Shown here one piece after another: positions 1 to 10,697 of a stretch of DNA of 64,000 nt (within the stretch, counting starts at the first letter, position 1; the number at the start of each line of letters is the position of its first letter). This DNA comes from Skermania piniformis (GTDB lineage Bacteria > Actinomycetota > Actinomycetes > Mycobacteriales > Mycobacteriaceae). Made by a program: the position numbers and the translations under genes. The DNA is taken from positions 2,852,001-2,916,000 of the forward strand of contig NZ_CP079105.1 in NCBI RefSeq assembly GCF_019285775.1. Reading direction: 5' to 3'. The notes beneath the pieces were generated by a model, which saw only the letters and a list, made by a program, of their open reading frames with translations, had not been told where the DNA came from and ran no database searches.

Positions 1-534
1 GCCACAATCGAACTGGACCGCCCCCGGTTCCTGGCGCAGCCCCCGGTCACGCCGTGGTCGGAAGCGGACATCTTTCTCGCGGCCGACCGTGCAGCGTGGG
101 AACAGGTGCCGCTGCGCAGCGTGCGGGCGGCCGGGGTCGACCTACCGGAATCGATGGACGGTCAGCGCAGCGTCATCCTGCTCACTCAGCTGGCGACGCT
201 GCGCCGCGAGGTATCTGCGCCGGCGCAGCTGGTACACGGCGACCTGTTCGGGATGGTGCTGTTCGCCGGGGCAATGGCACCCGGACTGGCCGACATCACC
301 CCGTACTGGCGGCCGGTACCGTGGGCGGCCGCGGTGATCGTGGTGGACTCGCTGGCCTGGGGCGGCGCCGACGAGGGCCTGCTGGAGCGTTGGGACGACC
401 TGCCGGAATGGCCGCAGATGTTGATCCGGGCGGTGATGTTCCGCCTCGCAGTGCACGCATTGCACCCGCGCTCACAGCCGGAGGCGCTACCCGGACTGGC
501 CCGAGTCGCCGATCTGATCCGGCTGATGGTGTAG
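1..534 (+). CDS. TIGR02569-like protein, 3' part
   Basis: The frame is open from the first base of the window, so the gene starts to the left of it. The visible 177 residues contain LVHGDLFGMVLFAG followed by a segment rich in Trp, Pro and Ala (TPYWRPVPWAAAVIVV) and LAWGGADEGLLERW. This arrangement matches the actinobacterial TIGR02569 family, which resembles aminoglycoside/choline phosphotransferases: HGDLF stands where the catalytic-loop HGDLHxxN of kinases would be, with Asn absent here. The substrate is unknown. It converges on the LLM oxidoreductase gene, 16 bp away. The GTG at 106 is an internal codon and not the start. Confidence 0.7.
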   Translation, partial: ATIELDRPRFLAQPPVTPWSEADIFLAADRAAWEQVPLRSVRAAGVDLPESMDGQRSVILLTQLATLRREVSAPAQLVHGDLFGMVLFAGAMAPGLADITPYWRPVPWAAAVIVVDSLAWGGADEGLLERWDDLPEWPQMLIRAVMFRLAVHALHPRSQPEALPGLARVADLIRLMV

Positions 535-550
535 GTCCGTGCGGGGCCGG

Positions 551-1402
551 TCAACCGTTCCGTAGCGGCGTAAGTTTCGCAGCCAGCCGGCCGAGGTACC
601 CCGTCGCCTCTTCGATCGAACCGTCCGGCATTCCGTAGACCACTTCGCTCACCCCCGCCGCGCGCCAGCGGGTGAGCCGCTCCAGGTCCGGTTTGCCGTC
701 GAGCAGGACGATCAGCGGTGTACCCGGCCGCTCGGCCTCGATCCATAGTTTCTGCAGCATGGCGACACGGGCGTCGACATCGTGCTCACCAGGGGTATTG
801 ATCCAGCCGTCCGCATGCGCGACGATCCACCGCAGATTCTTCTCGGTACCTGCGGCACCGAGCAGGACCGGCACCGTCCCGGTCGGCTTGGGCCATGCCC
901 AGCTCGACTCGAATCGGACGAACTCGCCGTCGTAGCGGGCTTCTTCCTCGGTCCACAGTGCGCGCATCCCGCCCAGGTACTCACGCAGCGCGGTCCGCCG
1001 CCGGTTCGGCGGAATCCCGTGATCGGCCAACTCGTCGGTATTCCAGCCGAAGCCGACACCGAGCCGGACCCGGCCACCCGACATGTGGTCGAGCGTGGCG
1101 ATCGTCTTCGCCAGCGAGATCGGGTCGTGTTCGACCGGCAAGGCCACAGCGGTGCCGAGGCCGATCCGGTCGGTTCGCGCAGCGGCCGCACCGAGGGACA
1201 CCCACGGGTCGAGCGTGCGCAGGTAGCGGTCATCGGGTAACGACGCGTCGCCGGTACGCGGGTGCGCGGCGGTGCGACGCACCGGGATATGGGTGTGCTC
1301 GGGCACATAGAAGGTGTCGAACCCGGCGGCCTCAGCGGCTTCCGCCGCCGCTGCCGGTCCGATCCCGCGATCACTGGTGAACAACACGATGCCGAAGCGC
1401 AC
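551..1402 (-). CDS. F420-dependent LLM-class oxidoreductase (TIGR03619-like)
   Basis: A luciferase-like monooxygenase fold protein of 283 residues. The N-terminus FGIVLFTSDRGIGP, the FDTFYVPEHTHIP segment, DPWVSLGAAAARTDRIGLGT and GGRVRLGVGFGWN are characteristic of LLM TIM barrels that bind coenzyme F420 in actinobacteria. The frame stays open to a TTG at 1492, but family members begin at MRFGI, so the GTG at 1402 is chosen; no strong ribosome binding site decides this. The substrate cannot be read from the sequence. The gene is monocistronic and points away from tRNA-Arg. Confidence 0.8.
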   Translation of the reverse strand: MRFGIVLFTSDRGIGPAAAAEAAEAAGFDTFYVPEHTHIPVRRTAAHPRTGDASLPDDRYLRTLDPWVSLGAAAARTDRIGLGTAVALPVEHDPISLAKTIATLDHMSGGRVRLGVGFGWNTDELADHGIPPNRRRTALREYLGGMRALWTEEEARYDGEFVRFESSWAWPKPTGTVPVLLGAAGTEKNLRWIVAHADGWINTPGEHDVDARVAMLQKLWIEAERPGTPLIVLLDGKPDLERLTRWRAAGVSEVVYGMPDGSIEEATGYLGRLAAKLTPLRNG

Positions 1403-1560
1403 GGGGACAAGTAGAACAGGTTTCAGTTCGGCCGGCAACGGGTGGCCGAACTGCACCGTCGACACGCCGGGGCCCACAAACACCTGCGGCAATGCCCGGA
1501 ACCGACCCGTTTTCCGCGCTCGATACCGCGGCCCGGTAGGCTCAGGGTCGAAGGTCCCTG

Positions 1561-1633
1561 GCCTCCGTAGCTCAGCGGATAGAGCAGCCGCCTTCTAAGC
1601 GGTTGGTCGCAGGTTCGATCCCTGCCGGGGGCG
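1561..1633 (+). tRNA. tRNA-Arg (anticodon TCT)
   Basis: A full cloverleaf can be folded. The acceptor arms GCCTCCG and CGGGGGC pair with one G-T wobble. The D arm is GCTCAGCGGATAGAGC, the anticodon arm CCGCC-TTCTAAG-CGG places TCT in the loop, and the T arm contains GGTTCGATCCC. The discriminator is G at 1633 and CCA is not fully encoded (CCT follows). A possible -10 element, TAGGCT, lies at 1537-1542. Confidence 0.95.
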
Positions 1634-1671
1634 CCTTTCCCTCAGCTCGCTTCCGGATAGATTTGCACACC

Positions 1672-2172
1672 ATGCGCACAATTTCGGCCTCCGCTCAGCG
1701 TCGATCCCGCATCCTGATCTCCGCGTTCGGGATCGGCGCTCTGATCGCCGTCACCGGCTGCACTTCGTCGAACGACTCGCCGTCGACGACGACCTCGGCC
1801 GAATCACCAGCCGCAAGCTCGCCGGCTTCGGCAGTCCCGGGGCTCGCCACGGCGATGGAACCGCTCCCTCGGGCGTTCGTCGCCGCGTGGAACAATCGCG
1901 ACGCCGAAGCGATGGCGGCGCTGTTCACCGACGATGCCGTCCTGATCGACGCCGACCGCCGCTTCGAAGGCCGCGAACAGATCCGCACCGGCTTCGCCGA
2001 GCCGGAGGTCGCGGGCTACACGGTGCAGGTCCTCGAGGTCACCGACCGCCGCCCTGACGGGCAACGCCTCCTGGTCCAGGTCAACCGCGACAGCGGCGGC
2101 GACTTCCGCGCGACGTTCGACTTCACCGTGGCCTCGGATCGCATCGCACGCGCGGACCTGCAGTACGCCTGA
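1672..2172 (+). CDS. secreted lipoprotein with SnoaL/NTF2-like domain
   Basis: A protein of 166 residues. A basic N-terminus and a hydrophobic stretch end in the lipobox VTGC (Cys about residue 25), followed by a Ser/Thr/Pro linker. This predicts export and lipidation at the outer face of the membrane. The rest has the order of a SnoaL/NTF2-like alpha+beta cone: FVAAWNNRDAEAMAALFTDDAVLIDADRRFEGREQI, given here only as pattern, then a beta-rich C-terminal half. These domains bind small molecules or act as stress-factor decorations. The frame is open upstream into tRNA-Arg, so the ATG at 1672 is taken as start. Confidence 0.7.
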   Translation: MRTISASAQRRSRILISAFGIGALIAVTGCTSSNDSPSTTTSAESPAASSPASAVPGLATAMEPLPRAFVAAWNNRDAEAMAALFTDDAVLIDADRRFEGREQIRTGFAEPEVAGYTVQVLEVTDRRPDGQRLLVQVNRDSGGDFRATFDFTVASDRIARADLQYA

Positions 2173-2259
2173 GCCCGTCCATCGCCCCGGCCACCAGCAC
2201 GTCGTCGGCCCCGACGGTGGACTATCCCCACCTGGACGCCCGCTGACCCGAGACGCCGA

Positions 2260-2293
2260 CCAGCCCGGCACCGGAAATCCGGCACCGGGCTGG
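2260..2293. terminator. bidirectional hairpin terminator
   Basis: A 16-bp stem (2260-2275 with 2278-2293, two mismatched positions) around an AA loop lies between two converging genes. There is no clear T-tract, which is common for terminators in high-GC actinobacteria. Confidence 0.55.
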
Positions 2294-2312
2294 CGGTGGT
2301 CCTACTGTTTGG

Positions 2313-2519
2313 TCAGTCGGAATCAGGCGTCGCGCGATCGGCATCGGCGCGCTGCTTCGCCTCGCGCATCTCGATCCCGTCGGTGACCCAGTCCCCGATC
2401 TCCTTGGTGACGTCGCGAACCGCGCCGGCGATGATCTGGGCGATGTTGCCGATATGGCCGGCGCCGGACTCGGTCAGCTCCTGGATCATGTCCTTGCGGC
2501 TCTCGAATTCACTCGTCAT
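2313..2519 (-). CDS. small conserved actinobacterial protein
   Basis: A 68-residue soluble, charged protein (MTSEFESRKDMIQELTES...) predicted to be mostly helical, with one moderately hydrophobic helix (GHIGNIAQIIAGAVRDV). I recognise no domain. It lies 12 bp downstream of the desaturase gene on the same strand and probably belongs to that operon. The ATG at 2519 is the only sensible start. The function is unknown. Confidence 0.6.
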   Translation of the reverse strand: MTSEFESRKDMIQELTESGAGHIGNIAQIIAGAVRDVTKEIGDWVTDGIEMREAKQRADADRATPDSD

Positions 2520-2531
2520 TGTCGAAAACCC

Positions 2532-3686
2532 CTATGCGGCCACGTCCTGTCGTCTGCTCACGATAACACCCGGGACCTGCTCGGATCGGTTGAAGCGCGG
2601 CGGCAGCGCGAGCGTGAAGATCTTGCCCCAGACCGAGCCGATCTGGCGGAAGAAGCCGCCGGTGTTGTACGGCAGACCGTACTTCGCACACAGCGCGCGC
2701 ACCTCGGTCGCCATCTGCGGGTACCGATGCGCCGGGACGTCCGGGAACAGGTGATGCTCGATCTGGTGCGACAGGTTGCCGGACATGATGTGGAACAGCC
2801 GGCCCCCGGTGATGTTCGCCGAGCCGAGCATCTGCCGGACGTACCACTCGCCACGGGTCTCGTCGGCGGTCTCCTCCTGGGTGAAGGTCTGCACCCCGGA
2901 CGGGAAGTGACCGCAGAAGATGATCGAGAACGACCACAGGTTGCGAATCAGGTTGGCCGTGGCATTGCCGGCCAGCGTGGAAAAGAACAGCGGCCCGGTC
3001 AGCAGCGGGAATGCCACGTAGTCCTTGAGCACCTGCCGCCCGGCCTTACGCCGCCAGCCCTGCAGCAGCGGCTTGACATCGGCCCACTTCCGCTTTCCGG
3101 CGATGACATTCTCGGTCTCCAGGTCGTGCAGCATCACGCCCCACTGGAAGAAGACCATCAGCAGCGCCGCCCACACCGGGTTTGCCAGGTAGTAGGGATT
3201 CCACTTCTGCGCCTGGTCCATCCGCAGAATGCCGTAACCGATGTCGCGGTCCATGTCGAGGATGTTGGTGTAGGTGTGGTGCATGTAGTTGTGCGAATGC
3301 TTCCACTGGTCGGCCGGGCACACCGTGTCCCACTCGAACACCCGTGAGTTCAGGCCGGGCTCGCGCATCCAGTCGTACTGACCGTGCATCACGTTGTGCC
3401 CGATCTCCATGTTGTCCAGAATCTTCGAGATCCCCAGCGACGCGGTTCCCAGCAGCCAGAACGGCGGCAGGAAGCCGAGGTACATGAGTCCGCGCCCGGC
3501 AACTTCGAAGCCGCGCTGCGCCTTGATGATCCGATAGATGTAGGCGCGGTCCTCGGCGCCCAGGTCGGCGACGATCCGGTCGCGCAGCGCGTCCAGTTCG
3601 CGGCCGAGCTCCTCGACCTGCTCGACGGTCAGCACGACGGGTCCGTCGGCGGCCGGGTTCTTTCCGGTGAACGGAAGAATGGTCAT
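2532..3686 (-). CDS. membrane fatty acid (acyl-CoA) desaturase, DesA3-like
   Basis: A 384-residue integral membrane di-iron desaturase. The three histidine boxes are present: GHNVMH (about 96-101), HSHNYMHH (about 130-137) and HQIEHH (about 303-308), with hydrophobic segments between boxes one and two and again before box three. The family introduces double bonds into long-chain acyl chains; mycobacterial DesA3 makes oleoyl from stearoyl-CoA and takes electrons from a dedicated reductase. The gene directly upstream in the same operon encodes such a reductase, which supports this role. Expression is probably governed by the divergent TetR protein through the palindrome at 4823-4840. Confidence 0.88.
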   Translation of the reverse strand: MTILPFTGKNPAADGPVVLTVEQVEELGRELDALRDRIVADLGAEDRAYIYRIIKAQRGFEVAGRGLMYLGFLPPFWLLGTASLGISKILDNMEIGHNVMHGQYDWMREPGLNSRVFEWDTVCPADQWKHSHNYMHHTYTNILDMDRDIGYGILRMDQAQKWNPYYLANPVWAALLMVFFQWGVMLHDLETENVIAGKRKWADVKPLLQGWRRKAGRQVLKDYVAFPLLTGPLFFSTLAGNATANLIRNLWSFSIIFCGHFPSGVQTFTQEETADETRGEWYVRQMLGSANITGGRLFHIMSGNLSHQIEHHLFPDVPAHRYPQMATEVRALCAKYGLPYNTGGFFRQIGSVWGKIFTLALPPRFNRSEQVPGVIVSRRQDVAA

Positions 3687-3704
3687 TGTGGTGGTCCTCT
3701 CGGA

Positions 3705-4802
3705 TCAGATGTCGATGTCCACGTCGCCCACCGGGGCGCTGACGCAGAGTTGGATGGGCTGGTCGGGATCGGCGTCGGTCTCGCCGGTGCGCAGGTTGCG
3801 GGTGCAGCCGGTGCGCTTGATCGCGGTGCAGGAGAAGCAGATCCCCATCCGGCAGCCGTATTCGGGGCTGAGCCCGGCGGCCTCCGCCTGCTCCAGCAGG
3901 CTGGTGCCGTCGTTGTCGGCGGTGACCGCAGAGCCACTGAAGGTGATGGTTCCGCCCGCTTCGACCGGTGCCACCGGGGCCGGGGCGAACTCCTCGGTGT
4001 GCAGCCGGTCGTCGACGCCGAGTTCGCGGTAGACCTCGCGTACCCCGCGCATCAGCCCGGGCGGGCCGCAGAGGAAGGTCTGCGCATCGGCGTACCAGGG
4101 CGCAACCGTTCGCAGGTGCTCGTGGCCGAAGAATCCGGTGAGCTCACCGGGCCGGGCGTCACCCTCGGTGTAGGCGTAGACGACCCGGACATTGCGGTGG
4201 GCCGCGGCCAACCGATCGAGCTCGGTCCGGTGCGGCACGTCGTCGCGGGTGTAGGCGTAGTGCAGGAAGACGATCTCGCCGTCGTGGTCTTCGTCGGCCA
4301 AGGTCCGCAGCATCGACAGCACCGGGGTGATCCCGCTGCCGCCGCTGACCAGCAGTACCCGCTCCGGGCGGACTGCCGGGAGCCGGAAGGTGCCGGACGC
4401 CTGGGACAGGCTCACCACCATGCCCGGCTCGGCGTACCGGTACAGGTATTGCGAAACGATGCCGTCCGCCTGCGCTTTGATCGTCAGCTCGATCCGGCCG
4501 TCGGCGCGGTACTGCGAACTGGCCGGCGAGTAACACCGGGTGTGCCGGATACCGTCGACGACGACGCCGAGCTGGACGAACTGGCCGGCGGCGAAACCGG
4601 CCCACTGCCAGGTCGGGCGCAAGGTCAGGCTGACCGTGTCGGCGGTCTGGCGCCGGACCTCGGTCACCTCGGCGCGTAGGTCACGCGCGGTGACCATCGG
4701 GTCGACCAGTTCCAGATAACGGTCCAGCTGGTGGGGCGTGGCGAGCGTCTCGGCCAGGGCGAGCAATCGGCCGCCGATCCGCCGTGGAAGTACGGAGGTC
4801 AT
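3705..4802 (-). CDS. 2Fe-2S ferredoxin reductase partner of the desaturase
   Basis: A 365-residue FAD/2Fe-2S oxidoreductase. The FAD-binding RxYSPASS-type stretch (RCYSPASSQYR), the NAD(P)-binding LLVSGGSGITPVLSML, LCGPPGL and a C-terminal plant-type [2Fe-2S] loop (CRMGICFSC, plus a distal Cys in TGCTRN) occur in the expected order. It transfers electrons from NAD(P)H to the desaturase, like the reductase next to DesA3 in mycobacteria. The start is the ATG at 4802, preceded by GAGGAGC; an upstream in-frame ATG lies inside the operator palindrome and is less likely. It is first in an operon with the desaturase, 18 bp apart. Confidence 0.88.
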   Translation of the reverse strand: MTSVLPRRIGGRLLALAETLATPHQLDRYLELVDPMVTARDLRAEVTEVRRQTADTVSLTLRPTWQWAGFAAGQFVQLGVVVDGIRHTRCYSPASSQYRADGRIELTIKAQADGIVSQYLYRYAEPGMVVSLSQASGTFRLPAVRPERVLLVSGGSGITPVLSMLRTLADEDHDGEIVFLHYAYTRDDVPHRTELDRLAAAHRNVRVVYAYTEGDARPGELTGFFGHEHLRTVAPWYADAQTFLCGPPGLMRGVREVYRELGVDDRLHTEEFAPAPVAPVEAGGTITFSGSAVTADNDGTSLLEQAEAAGLSPEYGCRMGICFSCTAIKRTGCTRNLRTGETDADPDQPIQLCVSAPVGDVDIDI

Positions 4803-4822
4803 GGCTGCTCCTCGAAAGTTTG

Positions 4823-4840
4823 AGTGCACGTCTGTGCACT
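4823..4840. promoter_or_regulatory. TetR-type operator palindrome
   Basis: AGTGCAC-GTCT-GTGCACT is a perfect 7-bp inverted repeat with a 4-bp spacer. It lies between the divergent reductase/desaturase operon and the TetR gene, 21 bp upstream of the reductase ATG. Size and placement fit autoregulation and lipid-responsive repression by the TetR protein. Confidence 0.7.
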
Positions 4841-4930
4841 AATCAAAGTTTCCGATCAGCTGAACCCGCCTGTCAACGACGTAGCGGGGTGATTCGGCTA
4901 ACAGCTGCCCGCGATCAAAGGTGTGAACGG

Positions 4931-5572
4931 ATGTACTCTGTACCGGTGAGCGGACCGACCTCCCCGTCCCGCGCCGAGCGCAAGGAGCAGACCCGACAGG
5001 CCCTCCTGGGCCACACCTTGGATCTGTCCGCCGAGCGCGGCTTCGCCAACGTGAGTCTGCGCGAGATCGCTCGCGCGACCGGCATCGTGCCGACGGCGTT
5101 CTACCGCCACTTCGCCTCGTTGGACGAGTTGGGTCTCGCCCTGGTCGACGACGGCATCCGAACGATGCGGGTCGCCCTACGGGAGGCGCGCCGAGTCCCG
5201 GGACCGGCGAACGCGAACGACTCGCTGCCGGTGCTGTTCGAGCAAGTTCGGGCCAACCGGGCCCTCTTCCGCTTCCTCTATCGCGAGCGCTACGCCGGGC
5301 CCCCGGAGATGCGTCGGGCGATCGCCGCGGAGTTCGATCTGATCGAACGCGAGCTCACCGTCGACCTGTCCCGAATGCACGCGTTGGCGACCTGGGACAC
5401 CGGCGACCTGGAACTGGCGGCGGGCCTGATCGTCGCGGCGGTGGTACCGGCGATCGCCGACTTCCTGGCTGCGCCGACCCCCGCCGGCGAACAGGACGTG
5501 ATCGAACGGGTCCGCCGCCAGTTGCTGCTGATCATGCTCGGCATGGGTTCCTGGCGCCCGAACCGCCGTTGA
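4931..5572 (+). CDS. TetR family regulator of the desaturase operon
   Basis: A 213-residue regulator. The N-terminal HTH reads LREIARATGIVPTAFYRHFASLDEL (spanning about residues 44-68), the diagnostic TetR motif. The C-terminal ligand domain contains RANRALFRFLYRERYAG and several hydrophobic helices. The ATG at 4931 is used; the GTG at 4946 is a possible alternative. It is divergent from the reductase/desaturase pair with a perfect palindrome between them, so repression of that operon with an acyl-CoA or fatty acid ligand is the simplest inference. Confidence 0.85.
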   Translation: MYSVPVSGPTSPSRAERKEQTRQALLGHTLDLSAERGFANVSLREIARATGIVPTAFYRHFASLDELGLALVDDGIRTMRVALREARRVPGPANANDSLPVLFEQVRANRALFRFLYRERYAGPPEMRRAIAAEFDLIERELTVDLSRMHALATWDTGDLELAAGLIVAAVVPAIADFLAAPTPAGEQDVIERVRRQLLLIMLGMGSWRPNRR

Positions 5573-5703
5573 CCTGTCGGTCGGGTTCGCCCAAGCGCTG
5601 GGCGCCGCGGGGGCCTTCGACGGCGGGGACGAGCGATCGAAACAATCCCGGCAGCAACGAATCCGACGAGATGCGATAGCTGATCGAGACCGGTGAGCAG
5701 AGC

Positions 5704-5826
5704 CTATGAGAGCTTCGAGCCGGCCCGCCCGCGACGGGTATGTCCTCGCGGTCGAGAAACGCGGTCACGCAGAGCGGCGATCTCTTCGTGGGTGAAGCCG
5801 AGATCGAGATCGAGTGCGGGCATCAT
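5704..5826 (-). pseudogene. small ORF or gene remnant in the 5573-5863 gap
   Basis: The 291-bp gap between the TetR gene and the MFS gene contains one short reading frame with coding-like composition: MMPALDLDLGFTHEEIAALR and a basic tail, 40 residues in total. A second frame (up to 5768) reads MTAFLDREDIPVAGGPAR and looks like a frameshifted continuation. I recognise no family; it may be the end of a decayed gene. The rest of the gap shows nothing. Confidence 0.2.
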
Positions 5827-5863
5827 AACGGTACCGCTTCGGGTGCCGATTCCGGTACCGAAA

Positions 5864-7177
5864 TCATCGCCGGCCACGCACACCGGTCCGGGCCGGCGCC
5901 GCCACGAACCCCATCGCGACCAGCCCGGCGGCGAGCACCAGCAACAGACCAGCTATCCCCGCCCGGTCGGCGGCGAAACCCCAGGCGAACAGCCCGAACG
6001 CCATCGGCGACAGGAACGACACCGCGCGCCCGGTGGTCGCGTAGAGCCCGAACAGTTGTCCCTCGCGACCGACCGGGACGATCCGAGCGAGGAAGGTCCG
6101 CGCCGACGACTGGGCCGGCCCGACGAACAGACACAGCAGCAACCCGAAGATCCAGAACATCGTCGGCCCGGACACCGCGAGCAATATCGCCCCGGCGACG
6201 ATCATCGCCACCAGCGACCCGACGATCACCGGCTTCGGACCGATCCGGTCGTCCACCCGGCCGGCTGCCAGCGCACCCGCCGCCGCGACCACATTCGCCG
6301 CGATACCGAACAGCAACACATCGGCGTCGGTGATCCCGTAGACGTTCACCGCCAGCACCGCCCCGAAGGTGAATACCCCGGTCAAACCGTCCCGGAAGAT
6401 CGCGCTCGCGATCAAGAAGTAGACCGTGCGCCGATCCACGGCCCACAATTCCCGCACATCGCGCCACAGCACTCGATACGAACCGAGCAGCCCGGCCCGC
6501 GCCGCGCCCGGATCGGCCGCGCTCGGCCGCACTTCGGGAACCGCGAGCAGTACCGGAATGGCGAACACGGCGAACCAGACCGCGCAGACCAGCATGACGA
6601 CCCGGATGTTCAGCCCGCCGTCGGTGCTCACCTGCAGCAGGCCGCGCCGGTCCCCGGAACCGGCGATAAAGCCCACGTAGCAGATCAGCAGCAGCACGAT
6701 GCCGCCGAGATAGCCCATCGCCCAACCGAACCCGGACACCCGCCCGACGTTGGCCGGGGTGGATACCTGGCTCAGCATCGCGTTGTACGGCACCTGGGCC
6801 AGCTCGGCCAGCACCGCCGCCAGGCCGAGCAGCAGGAGGCCGAACCACAGGTAGTGGTAGTCGTCGACGACGAAGAACATCGCCGCCAGCACGAGCACGG
6901 TGGCGCCGGTGAGCACACCGAGCGCGAGCTTACGTCGGGCCAGCGCGTCGAACAGCTGCCCGGTGACCGGGGCGAGCACCGCGACCACGAATCCGGCGAT
7001 GCCCATCGCCCAGGCCAGCCAGGTGCTCGGCGACACCGAGCCGGGCAGATCGTCACCGACCGCTTCGGTCAGATATACCGAGAAGACGAACGCGACGGTC
7101 ACCGCGTTGTACGCCGACGAACCCCAGTCCCAGAAACTCCAGGCCACGACCTGCTTCCGGCTCGCCACGCGCTGCAT
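5864..7177 (-). CDS. MFS transporter, UMF1-like
   Basis: A protein of 437 residues with about 12 hydrophobic segments. The N-terminal WSFWDWGSSAYNAVTVAFVF matches the start of UMF1/Atg22-like major facilitator proteins, and the cytoplasmic loop after TM2 contains GQLFDALARRK. The substrate is unknown. The ATG at 7177 is chosen because the upstream extension is in the promoter region. It is divergent from the PadR gene and the 64-bp interval holds a dyad, so it is a likely PadR target. Confidence 0.82.
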   Translation of the reverse strand: MQRVASRKQVVAWSFWDWGSSAYNAVTVAFVFSVYLTEAVGDDLPGSVSPSTWLAWAMGIAGFVVAVLAPVTGQLFDALARRKLALGVLTGATVLVLAAMFFVVDDYHYLWFGLLLLGLAAVLAELAQVPYNAMLSQVSTPANVGRVSGFGWAMGYLGGIVLLLICYVGFIAGSGDRRGLLQVSTDGGLNIRVVMLVCAVWFAVFAIPVLLAVPEVRPSAADPGAARAGLLGSYRVLWRDVRELWAVDRRTVYFLIASAIFRDGLTGVFTFGAVLAVNVYGITDADVLLFGIAANVVAAAGALAAGRVDDRIGPKPVIVGSLVAMIVAGAILLAVSGPTMFWIFGLLLCLFVGPAQSSARTFLARIVPVGREGQLFGLYATTGRAVSFLSPMAFGLFAWGFAADRAGIAGLLLVLAAGLVAMGFVAAPARTGVRGRR

Positions 7178-7210
7178 GCCCTGAGCGTAGGGCCGCTGCG
7201 CCGTTTCCCA

Positions 7211-7227
7211 TACGCAACTCGTTGCAT
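7211..7227. promoter_or_regulatory. dyad in divergent MFS/padR promoter
   Basis: GCAAC-TC-GTTGC (7214-7225), flanked by TA and AT, lies between the divergent MFS and PadR genes, about 14 bp before the GTG at 7241. It is a plausible PadR operator. The short arm length makes this tentative. Confidence 0.4.
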
Positions 7228-7236
7228 ATAAGGTAG

Positions 7237-9837
<2,601 letters not shown>

Positions 9838-9939
9838 CCTGATCTTCGGACGAGCCGCCCGGGGCGTGACTTTTCCGCGACCTTTTCGTAACGTGTCGGT
9901 AACGGCGAGTTCGGCGACCACGAGCGGTGAGTGTGTGTA

Positions 9940-10665
9940 GTGCCAGGTGGACATCGTAAGCAGAACCTCTCTCGACGGGTGCCGGTCGCGATCCTGGTCG
10001 CGGCGGGTGCGGTAGGGATCAGCTTCTGGGTAATCGACGGGCACCCGCAGTCGGACCAGCAACCGGCCGCCCTGGAATCGCCTGCGACCACCACTTTCGC
10101 GACACCGATGACCACACCCACCGCCGGTACCGTGCTCACCCCGGACGAAGCCCCGCTCCCGCCGACCACGCCGCCGCCTGCGCTTACCGCGACGGCAGCG
10201 CCGGCACCCATCCCGGTCGTCGTGGCGCCCCCGCCGGTGGCGCCGGACGCGCCGCCCCTCGACGATCTACCGATCCGAGAAGCGGCTGCGCTGATTCCGC
10301 GACCGCTCTGCTCGACGTCGCTGGCGGGCACCCAGCCGCATGTCGCGCAGGTCGGAAATTTCCTGCGCGCCATGTTCGGGATCAAGGACATCGGCGGCGC
10401 CGTCGGTCGGGCCGGAGACGGCGACCACGGCGCCGGCCTCGCGCTGGACCTGATGATGCCCAACCCGGAGTTGGGCACGAAGGTTGCCGGTTATGTCCTG
10501 TCGCACCAGAAAGCGTTCGGCGTCACGTACGTGATCTGGCAGCAGCAGTACAACGACGGCGGCGGCTGGTCGATGATGGAAGACCGGGGTAGTCCGACCC
10601 AGAACCACATGGATCACGTACACGTGTCGTTCGCGCCCTCGTCGGATGTCGGTCTGACCTGCTGA
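9940..10665 (+). CDS. exported protein with ARB_07466-like C-terminal domain
   Basis: About 241 residues. A basic N-terminus and one hydrophobic segment (VPVAILVAAGAVGISFWVI) suggest a signal anchor. A Pro/Thr/Ala-rich linker follows (about 30-105), then a folded domain with GDGDHGAGLALDLM, YVIWQQQYN and NHMDHVHVSF. The paired His/Asp pattern is like the D-Ala-D-Ala carboxypeptidase-like ARB_07466 domain found in actinobacterial cell-wall proteins. The same domain ends the element hydrolase at 32228. The GTG at 9940 follows GGTGAG at good spacing; the GTG at 9931 is an alternative. Confidence 0.7.
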   Translation: MPGGHRKQNLSRRVPVAILVAAGAVGISFWVIDGHPQSDQQPAALESPATTTFATPMTTPTAGTVLTPDEAPLPPTTPPPALTATAAPAPIPVVVAPPPVAPDAPPLDDLPIREAAALIPRPLCSTSLAGTQPHVAQVGNFLRAMFGIKDIGGAVGRAGDGDHGAGLALDLMMPNPELGTKVAGYVLSHQKAFGVTYVIWQQQYNDGGGWSMMEDRGSPTQNHMDHVHVSFAPSSDVGLTC

Positions 10666-10697
10666 CCGGGCCGTCCCGGCCGCTAGGCTGGCTGGTC

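Noticed and set aside
1603..1671. N-terminal extension of the lipoprotein starting inside tRNA-Arg
   Set aside because: It would overlap the tRNA and place residues before a clear signal peptide; the ATG at 1672 is a better start.
5693..7231. Plus-strand open frame of 512 codons rich in Arg, His, Gly and Gln
   Set aside because: It is the antisense shadow of the MFS transporter gene; composition is typical of reversed high-GC coding DNA and no motif is present.
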